DNA of 64,000 nt from Pseudomonadota bacterium (GTDB lineage Bacteria; Desulfobacterota; Desulfarculia; Desulfarculales; Desulfarculaceae): NCBI GenBank assembly GCA_018896025.1, contig JAHIND010000035.1:239557-303556 (forward strand), given 5' to 3'. The first letter of the stretch is position 1; each line of letters opens with the position of its first letter. Position numbers and translations under genes: made by a program. The notes below the pieces were generated by a model. That model was not told the origin of the DNA. It did not search any database and was given only the letters and a program-made list of their open reading frames with translations. Below, piece after piece: positions 1 through 8,705 of this stretch.

Positions 1-699
1 GGGCAGATAGACGATGTCCGGGTTGGCCTTTTTGGCCGCCGCCAACTGGGGCGCGAAGTCCTGGTCCCCGCTGTTGTAAAAGGCCTTGAGCACCACCTTG
101 CCGCCCATATGCTTGAAGGCCTGCCTGAAGCAGCGGGTGATGCCCACGCAGTAGTCCTGCCGGAGGTCGGTGAACACCGCCGCGGTCTTGGCCTTCAGGC
201 TCTCCCGGGCGAACTTGGCCGCCACCTGGCCCTGGAAGGGGTCCACGAAGCACACCCGGAAGACGTACTTGCGCCCCTTGGTGACCGTGGAGTTGGTGGC
301 CCAGGGGGCCACCAGGGGCACCTGGGCCTTTTCGGCCACCGGCGCGGCGGCCAGGGTGTTGCCCGAGGTCAGGCAGCCGATGATGGCCCGCACCTTGTCC
401 TCGCGGATCAGGCGGGAGGTCTCCCGGCAGGAGTCCACTTTGTTGCTTTGGTTGTCGGCCAGGATAAGGTCCACCGGGCGGCCCAGCACCGTGGGCCGGT
501 GTTTGGCGGCCATCTTGAGGCCCTTGAGCCCGCAGTCGCCATAGGTCGCTTCCGTGCCGCTGAGGGGAAAGACCACCCCGATCTTGACCGGCCCGGCCTC
601 CCCGGCGGCCGGGGCCGCCCCTGGGCGCAGGAGCGAGAGGAGCACCAGGGCACTGAGCAGCACCAAACCGGGCATGGCTGAAAATTTATTCAGACGCAC
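1..699 (-). CDS. Periplasmic binding protein of a branched-chain amino-acid-type ABC transporter (C-terminus off window)
   Basis: The reverse strand reads open from a GTG at 699 to the window edge, giving the first 233 residues. The N-terminus (MRLNKFSAMPGLVLL...) is a signal peptide. The mature part begins with VKIGVVFPLSG and continues with a type I periplasmic-binding fold typical of LivJ/HAAT proteins, including IIGCLTSGNTLAAAPVAEK and LVAPWATNS. Such proteins capture amino acids, amides or small acids for a LivHMGF importer; the ligand cannot be told from sequence. The GTG start is preferred to the ATG at 675 because a GGAGG lies 7 bases upstream of it (707-711) and it completes the basic n-region. 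The transporter partners must lie left of the window. Confidence 0.85.
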   Translation of the reverse strand, partial: MRLNKFSAMPGLVLLSALVLLSLLRPGAAPAAGEAGPVKIGVVFPLSGTEATYGDCGLKGLKMAAKHRPTVLGRPVDLILADNQSNKVDSCRETSRLIREDKVRAIIGCLTSGNTLAAAPVAEKAQVPLVAPWATNSTVTKGRKYVFRVCFVDPFQGQVAAKFARESLKAKTAAVFTDLRQDYCVGITRCFRQAFKHMGGKVVLKAFYNSGDQDFAPQLAAAKKANPDIVYLP

Positions 700-799
700 C
701 GCGTCCCCTCCGGCGGATACCGGTGAAATTGCCAAATTCAACTTAGTTAAGGGCCGGGAAGGTGTCAAGCCCGACGGCGGGCAGGCCGGTATCCGGAGG

Positions 800-913
800 C
801 TAGCCTTCGGAAGAGGCGGCCTGGTCTTGCTTGTCTTGGCACCGGCCCAGCCAGGTGATGAACAGGGCCAAGGCGATTGAGCCTCCTACGGTCACATAAA
901 ATTGCCAGTTCAT
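800..913 (-). CDS. Small single-span membrane protein, 37 aa
   Basis: A 37-residue frame starts MNWQFYVTVGGSIALALFIT, has one hydrophobic segment at about residues 6-22, and ends with a polar tail rich in Q, D, K and S. An AGGGAGG Shine-Dalgarno sequence sits at good distance before the ATG. It lies between the binding-protein gene and exonuclease III on the same strand. Nothing in it identifies a function; the strong ribosome site and clean transmembrane profile are the only support. It could be a small regulatory or structural membrane peptide. Confidence 0.5.
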   Translation of the reverse strand: MNWQFYVTVGGSIALALFITWLGRCQDKQDQAASSEG

Positions 914-1001
914 GGCCGGATCCTCCCTGGGCGCTTGCTTTTGTTGGACACCTCACCATAACACCGGCGCGGCGCTGGGGGCAAGAATTGCCGCAACACC
1001 C

Positions 1002-1775
1002 CTAGGCGAACTTGGCCACCACCGGGGTGTGGTCGCTGGGCTTGGGCAGGCCCCGGGGCTCGGTGTCCACCAGGCACTCGCCGCAAGCCTCGGCCAGCGG
1101 CGCGGTGGCCAGGATCAGGTCGATGCGCCATCCCAGGTCGCGCTTGAAGGACTGGGGCAGGCGGTAGTCCCAGAAGGTGAACTGCTTGTCCTCGGGATGG
1201 TGCCGGCGAAACAGGTCGGTGAGGCCCCAGGCCTCGATGCGCTCCAGGGCGGCCCGCTCGTCGGGGTGGCAGCTCACCTTGCCGGCCATGCGCTTGGGGT
1301 CGTACACGTCCAGGTCGGTGAGGGCCACGTTCATGTCCCCGGTGACTATCACCGGCTCTTTGGGGTCGAAGCGCCGGGGCAGCATCGCCGCCACCTGGCC
1401 CAAGAACTCCAGCTTGTAGTGCCAGGCCTCGTGGCCCACCTCCCGGCCCTGGGGCACGTAGAGGTTCACCACCCAGCCCCAGTCCAGCTTGGCGGCCAAC
1501 ACCCTCGCCTGGCCGCCGTCGCCCGGCTCCAGGCCCTGCGCCACCTCGGCCGCCTCCTGTTTGGTGAGGATGGCCACCCCGTTGAAGGACTTCTGACCGT
1601 GGAAATAGGCGTGGTATCCCAGTTCCTCAAAGGCCTCCGCCGGGAAGTCGTCGTCCACGACCTTGGTCTCTTGCAAACAGGCCACCTCGGGCGAGGCTTT
1701 TTTCAGCCAATCCAGCAAAAGGGGCAAACGGGCCCGCACTCCGTTGACGTTGAAGGTGGCCAGGCTCCAGGGCAT
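1002..1775 (-). CDS. xth: Exodeoxyribonuclease III (AP endonuclease family)
   Basis: This 257-residue protein belongs to the exonuclease/endonuclease/phosphatase fold. It opens with LATFNVNGVRARL, then has the metal-binding LQETK, the central GDMNVALTDLDVYDP, the W-R-I-D-L-I-L segment and the C-terminal SDHTPVVAKF, which carries the catalytic Asp-His pair. The family cleaves the DNA backbone at abasic sites and degrades 3' ends during base excision repair in the cytoplasm. Length matches the usual 250-270 residues. The ATG at 1775 has AGGAG upstream. It appears to be monocistronic. Confidence 0.95.
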   Translation of the reverse strand: MPWSLATFNVNGVRARLPLLLDWLKKASPEVACLQETKVVDDDFPAEAFEELGYHAYFHGQKSFNGVAILTKQEAAEVAQGLEPGDGGQARVLAAKLDWGWVVNLYVPQGREVGHEAWHYKLEFLGQVAAMLPRRFDPKEPVIVTGDMNVALTDLDVYDPKRMAGKVSCHPDERAALERIEAWGLTDLFRRHHPEDKQFTFWDYRLPQSFKRDLGWRIDLILATAPLAEACGECLVDTEPRGLPKPSDHTPVVAKFA

Positions 1776-1898
1776 ACGGCGCTTCTCCTTGCTGAGGGTG
1801 CAGGCTCATCATAGCACGGCCGCCGCGCCTTGCCAGGCCGGGGAGGGCGGTATAGACTAGTGGTTCCAATGATGAAACCAGGCCCGGAGAGAAGGACC

Positions 1899-2150
1899 AT
1901 GCCCATTTACGAGTTCCGTTGCGAATCCTGCCAGAGCGTGTTCGAGCACCTGGCCATGACCTCCGGCGAGCTGGTGGAGATGAAATGCCCCGAATGCGGG
2001 GGCAACGAACTCAGCCGGGTGATGAGCACCTGTTCCTCGGTGGTCACCGGCTCCAAGAATGCCCCCGCCTCCAGCGGCCCCACGGTGGAAAACCGCTCCT
2101 GCGCCAACGCGGGCAACTGCGGCACCATCACCCTGCCCGGCATCGACTAG
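1899..2150 (+). CDS. FmdB-family zinc-ribbon protein
   Basis: This 83-residue protein begins MPIYEFRCESCQSVFE and continues with MKCPECGGNEL, so it has the two CxxC knuckles of the FmdB/putative regulatory zinc-ribbon family. The C-terminal half is low-complexity with two further cysteines (NRSCANAGNCGT). The start at 1899 is chosen because GGAGA precedes it and the family always begins MP-I/T-Y-E/D-Y/F. Members are small metal-binding proteins of uncertain role, once linked to formamidase regulation. It is divergent from xth. Confidence 0.9.
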   Translation: MPIYEFRCESCQSVFEHLAMTSGELVEMKCPECGGNELSRVMSTCSSVVTGSKNAPASSGPTVENRSCANAGNCGTITLPGID

Positions 2151-2238
2151 ATCCCGGCCTAAAGTTCAAGGCCCCCGCCTGAACTACATTCCCCTTTTAA
2201 GCTTTTCACCGGCATAGCCTGCCGGGGCCACTCCCACA

Positions 2239-2359
2239 CCGGCACAGCCAGGGAGGGTCAGGCAAGGCGGCGGCGAGCGCAGACCGCAGGCGTATTTCTA
2301 ATACGCCGAGGTCTAAGCGATGCTGCCAACGCAGCATGGCGCTTCCTGGCGAAGCCGGG
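2239..2359 (+). repeat. Stop-docked interspersed repeat, copy A
   Basis: The ends are CCGGCACAGCCAG and CCTGGCGAAGCCGG, which are imperfect inverted repeats of each other. Inside is a hairpin, GCGTAT...ATACGC, followed by GAGGTCTAAGCGATGC. The right end lies 2 bp from the stop codon of the CPBP gene, which reads in from the right. Eight related copies are found elsewhere in the window. Confidence 0.85.
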
Positions 2360-2361
2360 CG

Positions 2362-3003
2362 CTAAGGGATAGGGAACAGCACGAAGGCCGTGGTAGTCCA
2401 CACGGCGTGGGAGATGATCACCGGCGGAATACGCCCCCACCGCCAGTAGAGCAGCCCCCAGAAGGCCCCAGCCACGGCGGCCGCCCCCATTAGCATGATA
2501 TTGAGCGAAGGCAGGTGCACCAGGGTGTAGAGCCCGGTGGCGGCCAGCCATCCCTTGAGCGGGCCCAGGCGCTCCATGAGCCCGGCCTGCATGTAGCGCC
2601 GCCAGAACAGCTCCTCGCAAGGTCCGATTATAAAGAACAAAAGCGGGGCGATAAGCCACTGGGGCGTGCCCTGGCCCTTGGCGTAGATGGCCCCCACCTG
2701 ATCGGCCAAGGCGGGGAATATCCAGGCGCTCACCCCCTTGGCCAGCCAGAAAATGAGCCACAGCACCGCGGCCGAGGCCAGGCCCAAGGCCAGGTCCTTG
2801 GGGCGAAAGGCCAGGCCGCCGGGCACCGGGGGCCGGAGGAACAGGGAGGTTACGGTGAGGATCAGGGCGGCGGCCGCGATCTTTAGCCAAAAGTTGCCCC
2901 CGGACCAGCCGAAGGCGAAATAGAACAACAGGGCGGCCAGGGAGGTCATGGCTCCCAGGGCGATCCAGCCCTGCCGTTTGGCTTTGAGATTAACCGCCCG
3001 CAT
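2362..3003 (-). CDS. CPBP-family intramembrane metalloprotease
   Basis: This 213-residue polytopic membrane protein has several hydrophobic segments and the motifs of the CPBP (CaaX protease and bacteriocin-processing, Abi) family. These are the CEELFWRRYMQ segment (EExxxR), a histidine-containing helix around LVHLPSLN, and a final ISHAVWTT. Family members are membrane-embedded metalloproteases; bacterial ones include bacteriocin self-immunity proteins, but most have unknown substrates. The gene is read right to left and its stop abuts repeat copy A. No bacteriocin gene is visible nearby, so a housekeeping or unknown role is more likely. Confidence 0.85.
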   Translation of the reverse strand: MRAVNLKAKRQGWIALGAMTSLAALLFYFAFGWSGGNFWLKIAAAALILTVTSLFLRPPVPGGLAFRPKDLALGLASAAVLWLIFWLAKGVSAWIFPALADQVGAIYAKGQGTPQWLIAPLLFFIIGPCEELFWRRYMQAGLMERLGPLKGWLAATGLYTLVHLPSLNIMLMGAAAVAGAFWGLLYWRWGRIPPVIISHAVWTTTAFVLFPIP

Positions 3004-3137
3004 CGCCTCTCCCGCCCCAAAAAGTTGCCTGCAATTTCAGATTAGAGCAGAAGATCACCAGTAGCAATGGGCCCGGCCCGCATCTGCTAAAATAAGACCG
3101 TCCCCAAAAAACACTTCCTTAACTCAGGGAGAGCATC

Positions 3138-4403
3138 ATGAGCCGGTCGGAAACCACACGTCTCGACCCCTACGCCATGTCCTGCCGACAACTGGACGAT
3201 GCCGCCGCCCATCTGGATATCGAACCCGGCCTGCTGGAGCGCCTTCGGTTCACTGAGCGGGAGGTGACGGTCAACTTCCCGGTGAAGATGGACGACGGAT
3301 CGCTGAAAATGTTCACCGGCTACCGGGTGCAGCACAACGACGTGCGCGGCCCCTTCAAGGGCGGCCTGCGCTACCACCCGGACACCGACCTCAACGAGGT
3401 GCGCGCCCTGGCCATGTGGATGACCTGGAAGGCGGCGGTGGTCAACATCCCCTATGGCGGGGCCAAGGGCGGGGTACAGTGCGACCCCAAGAAGATGTCG
3501 CGCGCCGAGGTGGAGAAGCTCACCCGGCGCTTCACCTGGGGCATCGCTTCCATCATCGGGCCGGAACGCGACATCCCGGCTCCGGACGTGAACACCGGGC
3601 CCCAGGAAATGGCCTGGATCATGGACACCTATTCCATGCTCATGGGCCAAACCACCCCCGGTGTGGTCACCGGCAAGCCCCTGGAGCTGGGGGGCAGCCT
3701 GGGACGCTTCGAGGCCACCGGGCGCGGCGTGGTCATCTCCGCCGGGCGGGCGGCCCGCCACCTGGGCCTGGAGCTGAAGGGCATGACCGTGGCCATCCAG
3801 GGCTCGGGCAACGTGGGCGGGGTGGCGGCCCGCTACTTTGAGAAGGCCGGGGCCACGGTGGTGGCCATGAGCGACTCCGGGGGCGGGGTCTACAACCCCA
3901 AAGGGGTGAGCAGCGCCAAGGCCCTGGCCTGCAAGGACCAGTACTCCTGCCTACTGGGGCGCGAGGTCTCCGCCGAGGAGATCAGCAACCAGGAGTTGTT
4001 GGAACTGGAGGTGGACCTGTTGGCCCCCTGCGCCATGGAAGGGGTGCTGACCCAGGCCAACGCCGGCAAGGTCAAGGCCCGCCTGGTGGTGGAGGGCGCC
4101 AACGGCCCCACCACCCCGGAGGCGGACGCCATCCTGGAGGACAAGGGGGTGCTGGTGGTGCCCGACATCCTGGCCAACGCCGGGGGGGTGACGGTCAGCT
4201 ACTTCGAGTGGGTGCAGAACCTGCAAAACCTGCTGTGGAGCGAGGACCAGATCAGTTTGCGCCTGGAGGAGATCATGGGCAAGGCCATGGACGAGGTGCT
4301 GGCCATCGCCCAGGAAAAGAAGGTAAGCCTGCGCACTGCGGCCATGATCTTGGGGGTGGGCCGGGTGGCCCAGGCCACCAGGCTCAGGGGCATCTACCCG
4401 TAG
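3138..4403 (+). CDS. gdhA: Glutamate dehydrogenase (Glu/Leu/Phe/Val dehydrogenase family)
   Basis: This 421-residue protein carries the family hallmarks in order: GPFKGGLRYHP, the catalytic-Lys loop VVNIPYGGAKGGV, the Asp of PAPDVNTG, a Rossmann motif VAIQGSGNVGG, and the late ILANAGGVTVSYFEWVQN. It interconverts glutamate with 2-oxoglutarate and ammonia using NAD(P). Length and the PEMAWIMD-like segment fit hexameric clostridial/archaeal-type GDH. A GGGAGA precedes the ATG. Repeat copy B starts 6 bp after the stop. Cofactor choice cannot be settled by eye; leucine or valine dehydrogenase is less likely given the length. Confidence 0.9.
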   Translation: MSRSETTRLDPYAMSCRQLDDAAAHLDIEPGLLERLRFTEREVTVNFPVKMDDGSLKMFTGYRVQHNDVRGPFKGGLRYHPDTDLNEVRALAMWMTWKAAVVNIPYGGAKGGVQCDPKKMSRAEVEKLTRRFTWGIASIIGPERDIPAPDVNTGPQEMAWIMDTYSMLMGQTTPGVVTGKPLELGGSLGRFEATGRGVVISAGRAARHLGLELKGMTVAIQGSGNVGGVAARYFEKAGATVVAMSDSGGGVYNPKGVSSAKALACKDQYSCLLGREVSAEEISNQELLELEVDLLAPCAMEGVLTQANAGKVKARLVVEGANGPTTPEADAILEDKGVLVVPDILANAGGVTVSYFEWVQNLQNLLWSEDQISLRLEEIMGKAMDEVLAIAQEKKVSLRTAAMILGVGRVAQATRLRGIYP

Positions 4404-4409
4404 CCCATT

Positions 4410-4531
4410 CGGCTTCGCCAGCCGATGGCATACGGTGTTGCCGGCATCGCTTAGGCCTCGACGTAGCTTTAGCTACGCCTCCGGCCTGCGCTCGCCGGAC
4501 GCCTTGTCTGCCGTCGGCTGGCTGTGCCGGG
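4410..4531 (-). repeat. Stop-docked interspersed repeat, copy B
   Basis: This is the same element as copy A in the opposite orientation. It begins CGGCTTCGCCAGCC just after the gdhA stop and ends GGCTGTGCCGGG, with internal hairpin GTAGCTTTAGCTAC. Seen from the gdhA transcript it has the same polarity as copies A, C, the long copy at 44793 and the copy at 54673 relative to their docked genes. Confidence 0.85.
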
Positions 4532-4609
4532 TTATAGGATACGGGGCATTACCGGAAAGGGCCTGCGGGTCTTTCACGGGGATCGAATATATTTTTAAAG
4601 GGAAAAACC

Positions 4610-5182
4610 ATGGAACACGATTTGAGGAAACCGCCCGCCCTGCTCAGCCGCGAGCAGTGCCTGCTGGTGATCATCGACATGCAGCAGAAACTGGTGCCCA
4701 TCATGGCCGACAAGGAACGCCTGATCGCCAACGTGTCGCGCCTGGCCCGCTTCGCGCGCATCGTGAACATGCCGGTGGTGGTCACCGAGCAGAACAAGCT
4801 GGGCCCCACCATCGCAGAAATAGCCTCAGTGCTGCCCCACTCGGCGGACCCGGTGGAGAAGACAAGCTTCGACTGCTTCGGCTGCGGCCCCTTCCAGGAA
4901 AAGCTGTGGGAGCACCAGAAGCCGGTGTTGGTCTTCGCGGGCATCGAGAGCCACATCTGCGTGGCTCAGACCGCGCTCAGCGCCCTGGTGGGCCACGAGG
5001 TGCATATCATCGCCGACGCGGTGGCCTCGCGCTACGAGCCCAACCGGGATGTGGCCCTGCGCCGCTTGGAGCAGGCCGGGGCGGTGATCAGCTCCACCGA
5101 GATGTTCATGTATGAGCTGCTGGGCGAGGCGGGGACCGAAGAGTTCCGCGCTGTACTGCCGTTGGTCAAGGAACAGCCCTAA
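4610..5182 (+). CDS. Isochorismatase-like cysteine hydrolase
   Basis: This 190-residue protein of the isochorismatase/YcaC superfamily has the Asp of LVIIDMQQKL, a Lys in VEKTSFDCFG, and the nucleophilic Cys of AGIESHICVAQTA. Together these form the expected D-K-C triad. The compact length and ESHICV signature place it with the ISOC1/YcaC-type hydrolases of unknown substrate rather than true isochorismatases, which sit in siderophore clusters absent here. An AAAGGGA precedes the ATG. It stands alone between two repeat copies. Confidence 0.85.
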   Translation: MEHDLRKPPALLSREQCLLVIIDMQQKLVPIMADKERLIANVSRLARFARIVNMPVVVTEQNKLGPTIAEIASVLPHSADPVEKTSFDCFGCGPFQEKLWEHQKPVLVFAGIESHICVAQTALSALVGHEVHIIADAVASRYEPNRDVALRRLEQAGAVISSTEMFMYELLGEAGTEEFRAVLPLVKEQP

Positions 5183-5235
5183 AAAGCATGCGCCCTGGGG
5201 ACTGGCGGTTGGGCAAAGGTCCGCCCGCCCTGCCC

Positions 5236-5359
5236 CCGGCACAGCCAGGTGGTGCTAGGCAAGGCGTCGGGCAAGCGAGACCCGCAGGCGTATATGCCAA
5301 TACGCCGAGGAGGCGAGCGAAGCCCGCAACGCAGCATCGCTCCGTCTGGCGAAGCCGGC
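5236..5359 (+). repeat. Stop-docked interspersed repeat, copy C
   Basis: It has a CCGGCACAGCCAGGTGG left end and a TCTGGCGAAGCCGG right end, with internal hairpin GCGTATatgccaATACGC. The right end is 5 bp from the stop codon of the alpha/beta-hydrolase gene to its right. Confidence 0.85.
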
Positions 5360-5363
5360 CGCG

Positions 5364-6185
5364 CTACTTTCGGGGTGTGTGCGGGGTAGATGGGTCCGCC
5401 ACAAATCCGGCCAGGCGGTCGAAATAGGCCGTCCCGCCGACCATATACGTATCGTTGTGTCCTGCCCCCTGTAGGGTTATAAAACGCTTGGGCTGGGGCA
5501 GGGCCTCGTACAGTTCCTGCCCCAGGCGATAGGGCACGATCTGGTCGGCGTCGCCATGCAGCATCAAGACCGGGCAGGACACCTGGGGAGCGCGGCCCAG
5601 GCTGTTGAAGCGCCCCCCCAGCCAGCTTTCCAGGCCGGGCAAGGGGAAGAAGCTTTTGGCCATGGCCCCCAGGTTGGTGAAGGTGGACTCCAGGATCAGC
5701 CCGGCAGGCTGTTGGCGCGAGGCCAGATAGGTCGCGGCCACCCCGCCCAGGGAGCGCCCGAAAATCACCACCCGCCCGCCTTGGCTTTGGGCCTGGCCCT
5801 GGGCCCATTCCCAGGCCGCCTCGGCGTCCAGGTACATGCCCTGCTCGCTGGGCTTGCCCTGGCTCTGGCCGTATCCCCGGTAGTCGAAGATGAACACCGC
5901 CATGCCCGCCCGATTGAGCAGGGCCAGGTTTTCCAGGCGGTGGGAGATGTTGCCCGCGTTGCCGTGGCAAAACAGCACCAGGTTGGCCGCGCCCGGCGCG
6001 GGAAGGTACCAGCCATGCAGGCGCACCCCGTCAGTGGTGGTGAGCCACACGTCCTGGGCGGTCAGCCCGAAATCAGCCGGTTGGGCGTAGTACTCCCGTT
6101 CGGGGTAGAACACCTGCCGCTCTATGAAACCATCGCAGCCCAACAAGCTTAGCCCCATCAAGAGCAGCCCCAGGGCCGCCCTCAC
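5364..6185 (-). CDS. Alpha/beta-hydrolase lipoprotein
   Basis: This 273-residue hydrolase has a lipoprotein signal peptide (MGLSLLGC) so it is probably membrane-anchored outside the cytoplasm. The nucleophile elbow is IFGRSLGGVA (GxSxG), with the oxyanion region LFCHGNAGN, a D in HGDADQIVPY and a final H in GAGHNDTY. This fits the Bem46/ABHD13-like serine hydrolases. The GTG start overlaps the stop of the upstream lipoprotein gene by 4 bases, so the two are translationally coupled. Substrate is unknown. Confidence 0.85.
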   Translation of the reverse strand: MRAALGLLLMGLSLLGCDGFIERQVFYPEREYYAQPADFGLTAQDVWLTTTDGVRLHGWYLPAPGAANLVLFCHGNAGNISHRLENLALLNRAGMAVFIFDYRGYGQSQGKPSEQGMYLDAEAAWEWAQGQAQSQGGRVVIFGRSLGGVAATYLASRQQPAGLILESTFTNLGAMAKSFFPLPGLESWLGGRFNSLGRAPQVSCPVLMLHGDADQIVPYRLGQELYEALPQPKRFITLQGAGHNDTYMVGGTAYFDRLAGFVADPSTPHTPRK

Positions 6186-6703
6186 TTACCCTTCTCTGAA
6201 TCAAAGGGCGAGATTCTGAGCACCTGCCCCGGCGCCGGGTTCAGGGTCATTTCCTTCTGGCGCAGATACACGTACACCGGCTCCTGCCAGGTGCCGCCTT
6301 CGTCCCAATAGTGGGTGACCACGCAGCTCCAGGTGATGCGGTAGCGGTGGGCCCCCGAGGGCACCGCGAAGGAGGCCACGCCCTGGGCGTCCATGCCCAC
6401 CTGGGGCTTGGCCAGGCCGCCCAGGGGCTTGAGCGGCCAGATGGCCGCCGCGTCGCCCAGCATGTAGGCCTCCACCTGCCAGGTGGGCAGGCCCAACCAA
6501 TGGTCCAGGGTGGGCTGGTCCTGCAGGGAGCCCACCTGCTGGAACACCGCCTGGTTGATGTCCTCTTGGGTTATACGCCCCTGGGCGACTATCTCCAGGC
6601 GGGCAGGATTCTCTCCCAAGGGAGCATAGAACCCGCCGCACCCGGCGGCCAGCAACAACAGCGCCAACATCGCGCCCAGGCAATTTCGAACCGCTGCGGC
6701 CAT
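6182..6703 (-). CDS. Hypothetical lipoprotein
   Basis: This 173-residue protein has a signal peptide ending in LLLLAAGC, a lipobox. The rest is predicted soluble and beta-rich, with a tryptophan- and tyrosine-rich stretch (WSCVVTHYWDEGGTW). I do not recognise a family. A GGAGGGGGAG lies just before the ATG. It is the first gene of a two-gene operon with the alpha/beta-hydrolase, which it overlaps by 4 bases, so it is likely a partner or co-regulated envelope protein. Confidence 0.7.
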   Translation of the reverse strand: MAAAVRNCLGAMLALLLLAAGCGGFYAPLGENPARLEIVAQGRITQEDINQAVFQQVGSLQDQPTLDHWLGLPTWQVEAYMLGDAAAIWPLKPLGGLAKPQVGMDAQGVASFAVPSGAHRYRITWSCVVTHYWDEGGTWQEPVYVYLRQKEMTLNPAPGQVLRISPFDSEKGK

Positions 6704-6844
6704 GCTCCCCCTCCAGACTTAATAGGTCGATTCCCTCATTATAGCCCCAAGAACCCATGCTTAGTCATTGACACCCCGGCGGGATGCTTTTAGCATGGTG
6801 AACACACTAAAATTCAATCCTGGCCCTAGCTTGGGAGGAACCCG

Positions 6845-7093
6845 ATGAACAAAGACGATCTGGCCGCCAAACTCAAGGAAATGTACCCGGAGATCACCCA
6901 GCACGACCTGACCCTGGGTCTGGAGTTCAAGGCGGACAAGGACTACTGGGTGGTCAAGCTCTCCAAGGGCGATCATCTCATGCACACCCTGCTGGACCAG
7001 AAGGACGCCACGGCCTGTATCGAGGGCACCCAGTGCGTGTATCTGGGGGTGCAGATCGGCCAATTCGTCAAGAACTTCGAGTACTACGCCTAA
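6845..7093 (+). CDS. Conserved small hypothetical protein
   Basis: An 82-residue acidic and lysine-rich protein (MNKDDLAAKLKEMYPEI...) with no signal peptide or membrane segment. The middle (VVKLSKGDHLMHTLLDQKDA) looks like a small alpha/beta domain. There is a strong GGGAGG before the ATG and a good terminator after the stop, which support a real single-gene unit. I cannot name a function. Confidence 0.65.
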   Translation: MNKDDLAAKLKEMYPEITQHDLTLGLEFKADKDYWVVKLSKGDHLMHTLLDQKDATACIEGTQCVYLGVQIGQFVKNFEYYA

Positions 7094-7121
7094 ATCCTAA
7101 GCGCCCGAGGCGACCGCTTTT

Positions 7122-7149
7122 GCCCCGGGGATTTCCCCGGGGCTTTTTT
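7122..7149 (+). terminator. Rho-independent terminator
   Basis: A GCCCCGGGG / CCCCGGGGC stem with a short loop is followed by TTTTTT. It ends the 82-aa gene just before the histidine kinase. Confidence 0.9.
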
Positions 7150-7172
7150 CATGCCCGCCCAGGAGACGAAGC

Positions 7173-8444
7173 GTGCTGCGCAACCAGCGCCTGATAACCG
7201 TCCCCTTGGACCAGGCCCAGCTACAGGAGCGTAACCGGGCCCTGTCGGTGCTTTTACAGCTTAGTAACTACCTCAGCACCCGCACCAAGCTGGAAGACCT
7301 TTTAGGCGGAGCCCTGGAGCTGATCATGGAGCAGCTCGGGGTGGATGCCGGACGGCTCTACCTGGCCGTGCCCGAGGAGGACTGCTTCCGCCTGGTGGCG
7401 TGCCGGGGGGTCAGCCCCGAGGGCCTGGAAACGGTGCCCGCCGGGGTGGGCTTCACCAGCAAGGCCGCCCGCACCCGCAGCTTTTTGGCTATGCGCGTGG
7501 AGGACTTGGAGGACGCCGAGCGGGTGGCCCTGCTGGCCTCCAAGGGCTTCAAAGGGGTCATCTGCCTGCCCCTGATCACCCGCGACCAGGTGATCGGGGT
7601 GATCAACCTGGCCTCCGAGGAGTTGATCCCCCTGGAGATGGCCACCATCGACTTGGTCATGGTCATGGGTAACCTGGTGGCCACCACCGCCGAAAGCGTG
7701 ATCCAGGCCCAGGAGCTCATCGAGCAGGCCCGCCTCTTGGCCGAGCAAAAGGAGGCGGTGCAGTTTTTCGCCTACACCGCCTGTCACGACATGAAAAGCC
7801 CGGCCACCGGAGTGCACGGCCTGGCCCGCATGCTGGCCCAGCGGGCGGGGCACAACCTGGACGAAAAGGGCCGGGCCATCATCGGCCAGATCGAAAAGGC
7901 GGCCCAGCGCATCGAGGACCTGGCCCAGGAGGTTAACGCCTACATCCGGGCCAAGGAGGCCCCGCTCAGGTTGGAGGAGGTGAGCCTCAACCAAGTGCTG
8001 GCCTCGGTGGCCGGCGAGATGGCCGAACGCCTGGAGAAAAGGGGGGTCACCCTGGAGCTGCCCAGCGAAGAGGTGGTGCTGAGGGCCGACGGCAGCGCCC
8101 TGGCCCGGGCGCTGACCAACCTGGTGGACAATGCGCTGAAATACGGCGGCCCGGATCTCAGTCGCATCCAGGTGCTCCACCTGGACGACGGAGCCCAGCA
8201 CATATTCAAGGTGAGCGACGACGGGGTGGGGGTGCCCGCCGAGTTGGCCGAGAAGTGCTTCACCCTGTTCAAGCGGGCCGACACCTCCCAGGGCACCGAG
8301 GGCACAGGCCTGGGGTTGGCCATCGTGCGCGAGATAGCGCGCCGCCACGGGGGCCTGGCCTGGCTGGAGACCTCCCAGCCCCAGGGGGCCTGCTTCTGCT
8401 TCTCCCTATCCCGCGACCTGCCCGTTAGCCCAAATATTTCATGA
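7173..8444 (+). CDS. GAF-domain sensor histidine kinase
   Basis: This 423-residue protein is predicted cytoplasmic. A GAF domain spans about residues 30-180 (LEDLLGGALELIMEQL ... GVINLASEEL). It is followed by a HisKA-type dimerisation helix with the phospho-acceptor region FFAYTACHDMKSP, where H-D-M-K-S replaces the usual H-E-L-R/K-N. A HATPase_c domain follows with N box NLVDNALKYG, G1 DDGVGVP and G2 GTGLGLAIV. It would autophosphorylate on His in response to a small ligand or redox cue. No response regulator gene is adjacent, so it is an orphan kinase. The start is GTG with AGGAGA upstream. Confidence 0.9.
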   Translation: MLRNQRLITVPLDQAQLQERNRALSVLLQLSNYLSTRTKLEDLLGGALELIMEQLGVDAGRLYLAVPEEDCFRLVACRGVSPEGLETVPAGVGFTSKAARTRSFLAMRVEDLEDAERVALLASKGFKGVICLPLITRDQVIGVINLASEELIPLEMATIDLVMVMGNLVATTAESVIQAQELIEQARLLAEQKEAVQFFAYTACHDMKSPATGVHGLARMLAQRAGHNLDEKGRAIIGQIEKAAQRIEDLAQEVNAYIRAKEAPLRLEEVSLNQVLASVAGEMAERLEKRGVTLELPSEEVVLRADGSALARALTNLVDNALKYGGPDLSRIQVLHLDDGAQHIFKVSDDGVGVPAELAEKCFTLFKRADTSQGTEGTGLGLAIVREIARRHGGLAWLETSQPQGACFCFSLSRDLPVSPNIS

Positions 8445-8491
8445 AGGCTATGCCGTAACGACAATGCATTAGCATTCATGCGTCGGTCACC

Positions 8492-8568
8492 CCGGCACAG
8501 CCAGCCGCCGTCAGGCAAGGCGACCGGCAAGCGCAGGCCGCAGGCGCAGCCATGCGGCCTCTGGCGCA
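8492..8568 (+). repeat. Internally deleted repeat copy (D1)
   Basis: It begins CCGGCACAGCCAGCCG and ends CTCTGGCGCA but lacks the central hairpin and the GATGCCGGCAACG part, giving about 77 bp in place of 122. It lies directly before a full copy. The 8445-8763 gap holds D1, D2 and a terminator and nothing else recognisable. Confidence 0.7.
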
Positions 8569-8576
8569 TCTAACTA

Positions 8577-8698
8577 CCGGCACAGCCAGACGCCGCAGGG
8601 CAAGGCGGTAGGCGAACGAGGGACGCAGGGGTAGTAGACCTACCCCGAGGACCGAGTGACGCCGACAACGCAGCCATGTGGGGTCTGGCGCAGCCGGG
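8577..8698 (+). repeat. Stop-docked family repeat, copy D2
   Basis: A CCGGCACAGCCAGACGCC left end and TCTGGCGCAGCCGGG right end, with internal hairpin GGGGTAGtagacCTACCCC. The sequence subfamily (GAACGAGGGACGC...GAGGACCGAGTGACG) matches the inverted copy at 41491 more than copies A-C. It lies 65 bp from the UspA stop, so it is not docked. Confidence 0.8.
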
Positions 8699-8705
8699 CG
8701 AGGCG